Shown here one piece after another: positions 1-6,200 of a stretch of 7,483 nt of DNA (its first letter is position 1; every line of letters starts with the position of its first letter). Both the position numbers and the translations under genes were made by a program. The notes under the pieces are model-generated. The model was not told where the DNA came from. It saw only the letters and a program-made list of their open reading frames with translations, and made no database searches. Origin of the DNA: an uncultured Bacilli bacterium (lineage in GTDB: Bacteria; Bacillota_I; Bacilli_A; RF39; UBA660); contig CAPQQE010000045.1 of NCBI GenBank assembly GCA_948687865.1, forward strand, positions 2,562-10,044, written 5' to 3'.

Positions 1-1471
1 CTTCAGGTTTCATTAAATTTTTATCCTCTACATAAATTAATTCATATGGTAAAGTAACATAAACCTTTAAACTATTTATCCACCATACATCATCTGCTCC
101 TACCACTTGATTATTATCATCTATTATTGTTTTAATATTGTAGTTTATGGTTTCTCCCTTATTTGAATTATAATTAGTTTTAACTGTACCATCTGTATTT
201 TTATTTGTTACTGTTATTACCTCTCTTGATGTAAAATTAACTATTTTTAAACTGTCTCCCCAAGTACTATCTGTATCTACACTTGAAACATTATTACCCT
301 GATATATAGTTTTTCTATAGTTATTAGGGTTTGTAATACTATTTTCATCATTAGTAACTCTTGGTGCATAATATGTAATATTCTTATCATAATCTGATGA
401 AGTTGCGATTGATGTAATTTGATATGTATTTGTTAAATCACTTACATTTCTAACTCTTATACCAATTTCTACTGTTACTACTGCAGAATCAGGTAATACT
501 ACACCCTTTTTTGTTTGAATTATTATTTTTGTAATAGGAATCTCAGAATCATTATTTTTAGCGGAACTTATCTTTTCAAATTGTTGTTCATTTTTTCCAG
601 TAATACAAGGTCCACCATATAGATTCATTATTTGATCATTTGAATAAGTATTTAAATTTTTTGAAACCATTTGACAAGAATTCTTAACTAGACTTAAATC
701 CTCACTAGATATTCTATCAAATTTAGAATTTATAGTATAGTTTGTATTATTATAATCTCCACTAACAAATTTAACTTCAAAATCATTTTGTGATAACTTA
801 GAACCATTATTTGAATTAACAGTTATATTTATATCTTTATCATTTAATGGAACTACCCTATATGCATTAGGGTCTATTTTTATTATTTCTTTTAACCCTT
901 CATTAGATAATGTTTTTTTGTAATTAAATATAGTTTTGTATATTAACTTTGTACCTTTTGATGTAGAGCCTTTACCATTTAAATCACTTGATAATTTATT
1001 ACCAGACTCATTATAAAATGAACCAGTTAATGAATAATCTATATTTTCATAATATTTATTAACTAAACTAGCAGTAGCATTATTTATTTGCATATTTATG
1101 CCACTAGTATCTTTTGCATTACCAGATATACTCATAGTTGTTGTTATATCATTTTTTAAATCCTCATTACTACGTTCTGAAAATACTGATATGGCATATG
1201 TTCCTATAAAGTGATCTTTATTATTTACTGCACTACCATCTGCATTTGTTTTTACTGTTTGATATGTAACAGCATAATTACTTATCTTTGCTTCATTATT
1301 TAGTAATGTTATAGTACCTGGCGCTTTTATTTTTTTATTTGAACTAGCACTACTATCACTATATGGCATATTTACTAAAACTGGTTCTATTTGATTAACA
1401 TTATTTGATCCATATAATCTAATCCAATCATTTGTTATTGTTAATGTTTTTACTATTGAATTTTGATTCAT
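1..1471 (-). CDS. Large beta-rich surface protein, C-terminal continuation after an in-frame stop (partial, runs off left edge)
   Basis: I translated this stretch by hand. It is open for 490 codons from the ATG at 1471 to the left edge, with no stop or frameshift. It is in the same frame as the gene ending at 1484, separated by one TAA and four codons (F-N-L-N), so it is most likely the rest of that protein. No Shine-Dalgarno lies at a usable distance; the nearest purine-rich stretch is about 19 bases upstream of the ATG. It has no signal peptide of its own, so an independent product would stay in the cytoplasm. The residues are Asn/Ser/Thr/Lys-rich with alternating beta-strand patterns typical of extracellular sandwich domains. 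Two Cys (about 266 and 289) could form a disulfide. A K-V-x-V-T-L-P strand near residues 469-475 repeats a motif of the upstream part. No anchor is visible because the C-terminus lies outside the window. Function is unknown; adhesin or surface-layer role is inferred. Confidence 0.8.
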   Translation of the reverse strand, partial: MNQNSIVKTLTITNDWIRLYGSNNVNQIEPVLVNMPYSDSSASSNKKIKAPGTITLLNNEAKISNYAVTYQTVKTNADGSAVNNKDHFIGTYAISVFSERSNEDLKNDITTTMSISGNAKDTSGINMQINNATASLVNKYYENIDYSLTGSFYNESGNKLSSDLNGKGSTSKGTKLIYKTIFNYKKTLSNEGLKEIIKIDPNAYRVVPLNDKDINITVNSNNGSKLSQNDFEVKFVSGDYNNTNYTINSKFDRISSEDLSLVKNSCQMVSKNLNTYSNDQIMNLYGGPCITGKNEQQFEKISSAKNNDSEIPITKIIIQTKKGVVLPDSAVVTVEIGIRVRNVSDLTNTYQITSIATSSDYDKNITYYAPRVTNDENSITNPNNYRKTIYQGNNVSSVDTDSTWGDSLKIVNFTSREVITVTNKNTDGTVKTNYNSNKGETINYNIKTIIDDNNQVVGADDVWWINSLKVYVTLPYELIYVEDKNLMKPE

Positions 1472-1483
1472 ATTTAAATTAAA

Positions 1484-1486
1484 TTA
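1484..1486 (-). other. In-frame TAA splitting one surface-protein gene
   Basis: The codon order is GAT-ATA-TAA-TTT-AAT-TTA-AAT-ATG. The frame is open on both sides of the TAA (about 295 codons before and at least 494 after) with no frame change. A single substitution, for example from AAA, CAA, GAA or TCA, would restore one continuous protein. It could be a real nonsense mutation, a strain variant or a sequencing error. Confidence 0.8.
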
Positions 1487-2371
1487 TATATCACTTCCAT
1501 CAGGCATTGTATAACCCTTAACACCATTTGTATTATCGCCAACTAATTTTAAACCAATTACATATGTCAAATATCTACCTATTTTATTATTATAAGTTGC
1601 CTTTTGACCTTCACCTGTTTGACCTACAATTTCAAACTCTAATTTTCCTGTTTTAGAAGATACTACAGTAGGCATATAATTTAAGAATCCCTGAGTTGTA
1701 GGTGTAGTACTATAATTTTGATTTTTTTCTCTGTCATATTTATAGTTATATGTATCTCCTTTAATATTTCCTAAAGTTACTAAATAATTTGAATCTTTAT
1801 TAGTACTTTCCTGTATTTCAAATTTAGGATTAATTGTTGTACCATTAGGTGCCCCTAGTACATATAGAGTAATTTGTTTTTCAAAATCACCATATGAGTC
1901 AATCCCATCAAAAGTATATGTACAAACTCCATTTGGTTCATCTAAACCATTATTACATTTTCCTGAAGTAGAGTCCGCATCAAAAGCAATATATTTAGTT
2001 ATTGACTCTGGTAATGTAACTTTTATTGTTACTTTTCTTTCTTCATAATCATTTGACCCATTTTTGCTTTCTATTGAAAAATTAAAATTATATACTATTT
2101 TATCAAACGATCTAACAATCCTGTTTTTTTGATTTGAATCTTCTCCAGCAACATATCCTTCTATTTTTGTATAATTAGATTCATTACTATAATCAAGTCC
2201 ATCATTTGAAGAACTATTACCTCCTGTATCTATTTTTGTAATGGTTGCCTGCTTTATAGCAATCTTATTTGAATCAGTATCAGCTAAACTAACTAGATTA
2301 TATACAAAAAAGCTTCCTATTAATACTCCTATTACTAATAGACTTATATAAATTATATTTTTTTTACTCAT
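1484..2371 (-). CDS. Secreted beta-rich surface protein, N-terminal part ended by a probable premature TAA
   Basis: This encodes 295 residues from ATG 2371. That start is chosen because AGGTGA (2377-2382) sits 5 bases upstream; a GTG at 2380, three codons earlier, lies inside this ribosome-binding site. Residues 1-5 are basic, residues 6-27 are a long hydrophobic segment, and S-L-A at 28-30 fits a signal peptidase I site, although an uncleaved signal anchor is possible. A following segment, I-V-R-S-F-D (residues 85-90), then beta strands and K-V-T-I-K-V-T-L-P (113-121), resembles DUF11/isopeptide-type modules of very large surface proteins in gut Firmicutes (from memory of such proteins, not searched). 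C139 and C150 could form a disulfide. The chain stops after G-V-K-G-Y-T-M-P-D-G-S-D-I, in what looks like the middle of a beta strand, and the same frame resumes with F-N-L-N-M. As it stands the product lacks any wall or membrane anchor apart from its N-terminal segment. It has its own promoter. Confidence 0.85.
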   Translation of the reverse strand: MSKKNIIYISLLVIGVLIGSFFVYNLVSLADTDSNKIAIKQATITKIDTGGNSSSNDGLDYSNESNYTKIEGYVAGEDSNQKNRIVRSFDKIVYNFNFSIESKNGSNDYEERKVTIKVTLPESITKYIAFDADSTSGKCNNGLDEPNGVCTYTFDGIDSYGDFEKQITLYVLGAPNGTTINPKFEIQESTNKDSNYLVTLGNIKGDTYNYKYDREKNQNYSTTPTTQGFLNYMPTVVSSKTGKLEFEIVGQTGEGQKATYNNKIGRYLTYVIGLKLVGDNTNGVKGYTMPDGSDI

Positions 2372-2376
2372 AATAC

Positions 2377-2382
2377 TCACCT
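2377..2382 (-). promoter_or_regulatory. Shine-Dalgarno deciding the ATG 2371 start
   Basis: AGGTGA is 5 bases upstream of ATG 2371. It overlaps the alternative GTG at 2380, which has no equivalent site at proper spacing, so the ATG is the better start. Confidence 0.75.
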
Positions 2383-2396
2383 ATTCTTATACAATA

Positions 2397-2425
2397 ATTA
2401 TATCAATATATTAAATTTTTCTCAA
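2397..2425 (-). promoter_or_regulatory. Near-consensus sigma-A promoter for the split surface-protein gene
   Basis: Reading the minus strand, TTGAGA (2420-2425) is followed by a 17-base spacer and a perfect TATAAT (2397-2402). TG one base upstream of the -10 gives an extended -10 (TGATATAAT). Transcription would start near 2390, leaving a leader of about 20 bases that holds the Shine-Dalgarno. The leader has no room for a riboswitch or attenuator. Confidence 0.8.
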
Positions 2426-2437
2426 CATAAATAAAGA

Positions 2438-2462
2438 AAAATTGATTAGTTTAATCAATTTT
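2438..2462 (-). terminator. Intrinsic terminator after the 222-residue membrane protein gene
   Basis: The arms 2452-2462 and 2438-2448 form an 11-bp perfect stem with a 3-base loop. On the minus strand the stem runs into a T-rich tail (TTTTTCTTTATTT). The stem is very AT-rich, with a single G:C pair, so efficiency may be modest. It includes part of the TAA stop at 2461-2463. It separates this gene from the downstream promoter. Confidence 0.65.
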
Positions 2463-3129
2463 ATTCAAAATCATAACTCCATGTAATTTTCGTTACTTTT
2501 CCGTGTTTATAAGATATATTTAATTTTGCAATATTAATAGATTTTTCATCAATAGATGAATCCTTATTTATATATACTATTTCATTTTTATTTCTCAGCG
2601 CAAAATATATATTATCAGTTATTTCTTTACTATTTAATGAATCCATAGAATAATTTCCATAAATATAGGTACCTTTAGAGTTTTCTACCTTATATTTATT
2701 CATAACACTCTTAATACTATCATTTATTTTTATATTTCTACTAGTTTTATATTTATCATTAGTTATTTCCACTTCTACTAATATATAATCATTATAATTT
2801 TCTCTTAGAGTAAGTTTAAGTCCATTATAATAAAGTATTTTATAATTATATATTCCTCTTGTTTTATCTTCTTTCTTAGTTTCTTTGCCAAAAACTTTTC
2901 TTATTTTTTTTTCATTACTTCCAAATTTTATATTGTTAACTGTCAAATCTGTAACAGAGAAAATATTTTTATTATTCTTTCTTAAACTAATATTATCAAA
3001 ATCACCAAAAAATTTGGAAATTACTAATAATAAAGATAGTATTATAACTATTATTAATGCAATTATAAATATTACTCTATATATTTTCTCACTAGTATTA
3101 TTTTTTTTGGATATATTTTTATTATTCAT
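2461..3129 (-). CDS. Single-pass membrane protein with duplicated extracellular motif, function unknown
   Basis: This encodes 222 residues from ATG 3129. AGAGGA (3137-3142) lies 7 bases upstream and supports the start. A short Lys/Asn-rich cytoplasmic tail (1-16) precedes one transmembrane helix at about 17-41; the remaining 180 or so residues should lie outside the cell (type II topology). Two stretches share one pattern: residues 64-81 (V-N-N-I-K-F-G-S-N-E-K-K-I-R-K-V-F-G) and 131-147 (R-N-I-K-I-N-D-S-I-K-S-V-M-N-K-Y-K). This resembles the 'I-x-x-G-x-S-x-x-x-V-x-x-x-x-G' signature of BamE/SmpA and beta-lactamase-inhibitor-like folds, with strands containing Y-Y-N-G-L-K-L-T-L between them. 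That fold assignment is inference. There are no cysteines, unlike both neighbours. It lies between two large surface-protein genes. I see no convincing own promoter in 3130-3173, so it may rely on readthrough past the 3174-3204 hairpin. Confidence 0.85.
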   Translation of the reverse strand: MNNKNISKKNNTSEKIYRVIFIIALIIVIILSLLLVISKFFGDFDNISLRKNNKNIFSVTDLTVNNIKFGSNEKKIRKVFGKETKKEDKTRGIYNYKILYYNGLKLTLRENYNDYILVEVEITNDKYKTSRNIKINDSIKSVMNKYKVENSKGTYIYGNYSMDSLNSKEITDNIYFALRNKNEIVYINKDSSIDEKSINIAKLNISYKHGKVTKITWSYDFE

Positions 3130-3136
3130 ACATAAT

Positions 3137-3142
3137 TCCTCT
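3137..3142 (-). promoter_or_regulatory. Shine-Dalgarno for the 222-residue membrane protein
   Basis: AGAGGA lies within a longer purine run, 7 bases before ATG 3129. It supports this start over an out-of-frame ATG four bases upstream. Confidence 0.7.
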
Positions 3143-3173
3143 CTACCATCTAATTCGTAGTAAAAACAATCTA

Positions 3174-3204
3174 TAAATAAGAGAATATTTTATTCTCTTA
3201 TTTA
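3174..3204 (-). terminator. Hairpin terminator at the end of the CnaB adhesin gene
   Basis: The arms 3191-3204 and 3174-3187 form a perfect 14-bp stem with a 3-base loop; the core is GAGAATA paired to TATTCTC. The adhesin's TAA (3198-3200) lies inside the stem. The minus-strand tail (TAGATTGTTTTTA) is only partly T-rich, so termination may be incomplete. On the plus strand it is also followed by T-rich sequence, but no plus-strand gene uses it. Confidence 0.7.
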
Positions 3205-6200
3205 GACTTTTTCTTTAGTAACATTAAACCTGTAATTATTGCCACTAATATTGCTAATATTATTCCATATTTTATAACTTTTTGACCAGTTTGTATTCCT
3301 ACAATAAATTCTGCACTTGAATCATTTATTATTTCCTTTTTCACAGTTGTAGCTTTATTTGTTATTATAGAATTACCATAGGTATTTCCATTATCATCTA
3401 CAAAAAATGTTGCTACATTTAAATTTTTGCTTAATTCTTTACCTGGAGCTGCTTTTATTTCTAGTACTCTATATTGACCAGGTGTTAAATAATATACTGT
3501 TGCACTCCCATTTTTTGTTGATATAGTTTTATTTTTACTATTATTATCTACTTTATAAAATAACATTCCTGTTTCTTCGGTTTCACTTACTGTAATATCT
3601 TCATATACCTTATCATCATTCAATTTTTGTAATTTAAATTCTGCGCCATCAAGTAAATTATTATATTCATCATACTTATAGAATGTAAAAGGTGTTGGTT
3701 TATTAATTAATGTCTTACCTGTATCTACTATATGTTTTTCTGATTCTTTTATAGTTACCATTGTAAATCTATCTTCTTTATTTTTTGGTAAACTATATCC
3801 ATCTGGAGCCTTTATCTCCTCTATTATATAACAATGATTATATTCTAAATATTGTATTAAAGCTTCCCCTTGTTGCAGTTCTACCTTTTTTACATCTCCT
3901 GTAATTTCATTTCCAGCATTTGCATTTAAATCTACATCTGTATTATCTATAGTTTCGTTAAATATCGTGTCTTCATATGTTAATTTTGTAATTTTATTTG
4001 TTGGTATTTTATTGCAAGTCCCATTTTTATCAGAACATGTTTGAACTGTTGTATATTCATCGTCATCATAAGGTGGTCTTGCTTCATAAAATCCATCTCT
4101 GATTGTTTTTAATTTCAGTACCTTCTTTGGCTGATTCATGGCACTCAAATTAGGATCACATGTTGTTCCTTCATAAATTTTGAATTGTGCCGATGGAAGA
4201 AGCTTACCATCAGAGGAATATTTTTTTATTAATAAAGACGTTGGTTTATTTGGTACATCAATTTCCTCTACTGAAACTGTATCATTTCTAACAGTAAATG
4301 CAGTTTGTGCATTTGCCCCTTCTGGTAATGTATAATTTAATGGTGCTTTTGTTTCTAATAAAACATAGTTATAACCTGATTGTAAATATCTAAGTACTAA
4401 TATTCCATGATATGGATGTAATTCTGTAACATATTTCTTACCAGATTTTAAATCACTATCACTAATAGCGTTATATACTTCTACACCTGATAGACCTTCT
4501 GCATCCTTTGGATCCTCTTCGTCACCTTCTATTATCGCTCTTTCTTGAAATCTAATCAATTTCATACCAGCTTTTTCTCTCTCATTATCATCTGCATAAC
4601 TAGATGGATTACAAGTTGTATATACTCCATCTACTTTTGGACATCTATATACTTTAAATGTAGTACTTTCATCTGGTATTAAATAATTGTATTTAGAATC
4701 TCTCTTTTCAAATCTTACTCTTGTTCCTTTATCACTAATTACTTTTGTACTACTCTCATGACTTACTTCACCTTTTGTGCATGGCACTTTATAACTTATC
4801 TCTGGAGTTGCTGCATGTTTTACAAATACTGAATCATCTGGAACTTTAACTTCCTCTACTACATATGTTTTTCCTCTACATAAATTAGTTATTTTTATGT
4901 GACCACCACAAGTATGAAGTAAGCTTCCTCCTTCTACCCCTTCTTTACCTTGCACATACCTATATTCTCTATAACTATCATCTGATGTGCATGTTCCACT
5001 TGTTCCTACTTCCTCTAGAGTTAAATATTTCCCATTTTCGTCCTTTATTTTAAAGTCAATTCTATCAAAATCATTTCTCTCTTTATCATTTTCAAAATCT
5101 ATTATATCAGATGCATCTTCATAGTTATAGAAATCTTTCTTAGTAAATGTTATTTCAGTTGGTTCATTATTTAAATTCTGAATTGATATATTATTACTAC
5201 TACATGATGTTGCATATTCACTTGAACATTTTTCTATTGTAAATTGATGAGTTGAATTTTGTGTATAATCTGGATAATAATATCCTATACAATTTGTATA
5301 ATTTTGTGAAGAATCACAAGTATTTGTATTTTTCTCCTTTATACTGTATATTCCCCATGGTAAATGTTCTATTCTTATTTTTCTTAAATCATCTAAATAT
5401 AATGAACCTACTTCTACTCCATCTATTTTATCAATATCATTTGCTGCATATGAATATATCTTATTACCATTAACTATTCTTTCTACAAATTTTAATACTT
5501 CTCCATCTGAATTAAACACATTGAATTCTATTTTCTTTAATTCTTCATTTACTATATTATTATATTTACCATTTTGTAAAGGCGATTCTGTTACTGATTT
5601 TGTAAATTCAAAATATGTTGGATAATTTATAAATTTATTAGAATTACTTATAGCATCAAAAGTTGTCTTAGTTTGAAGACTAGTTGTATTATTTGAACCA
5701 AATGTATGATATTTTGTTGGTGTTATCTCTATTGCTGTATATTTTCCTTTTGGTAAAGCACTTACACATACTTCTCCATTTGTATCGGAAATTAGTATAG
5801 ATGCATCAGTTTCATTATCTACTTTACCACTATATACATAACAATTTTTTATTGTTCCATTATCATCTTTTGTTTGTACTTTATTTTCTTTTACTTTTAT
5901 GTATTTGTTATCTGACGAAATTTTAAATTCTGCCCCGTTTGCTCTTTTACTTTCTTCTTCGGTTACTTTATAGAAATTTATTAATAACTTACTATCTTCA
6001 TATATATAATCGTCTGCTTTGGCTTCACATCTATTTACATCAGTACTTTGATTTTTAGTTGTACCTTTTGCCATTGCAGTTACTGATACACTCTTTGATG
6101 AATTTCTTGGTAGTTCATATCCTGATGGAGCCTTTGTTTCTACTACATCAAACGTACTTTGAGTTGTAGATCCAAGCATAAATGTTGCTACTCCATTATC

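Noticed and set aside
1469..1471. ATG 1471 as the start of an independent gene
   Set aside because: It has no ribosome-binding site and no signal peptide, is in the same frame as the upstream part four codons after its stop, and continues the same beta-strand pattern.
1484..1486. Stop-codon reassignment or recoding explaining the TAA
   Set aside because: The other two genes also end with TAA, each next to a terminator, so TAA works as a normal stop here. No recoding structure was seen around the site.
2378..2380. GTG at 2380 as start of the N-terminal part
   Set aside because: It overlaps the AGGTGA ribosome-binding site that serves ATG 2371 at good spacing.
2885..3160. Plus-strand open frame of 91 codons
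   Set aside because: It is antisense to the membrane protein gene, which has a good start site, transmembrane helix and terminator. The hydrophobic Leu/Ile/Phe-rich translation is what AT-rich antisense sequence produces.
5252..5473. Plus-strand open frame of 73 codons
   Set aside because: It lies antisense inside the CnaB adhesin. Its Tyr/Leu/Asn/His-rich translation has no domain, and no promoter or ribosome-binding site was found.
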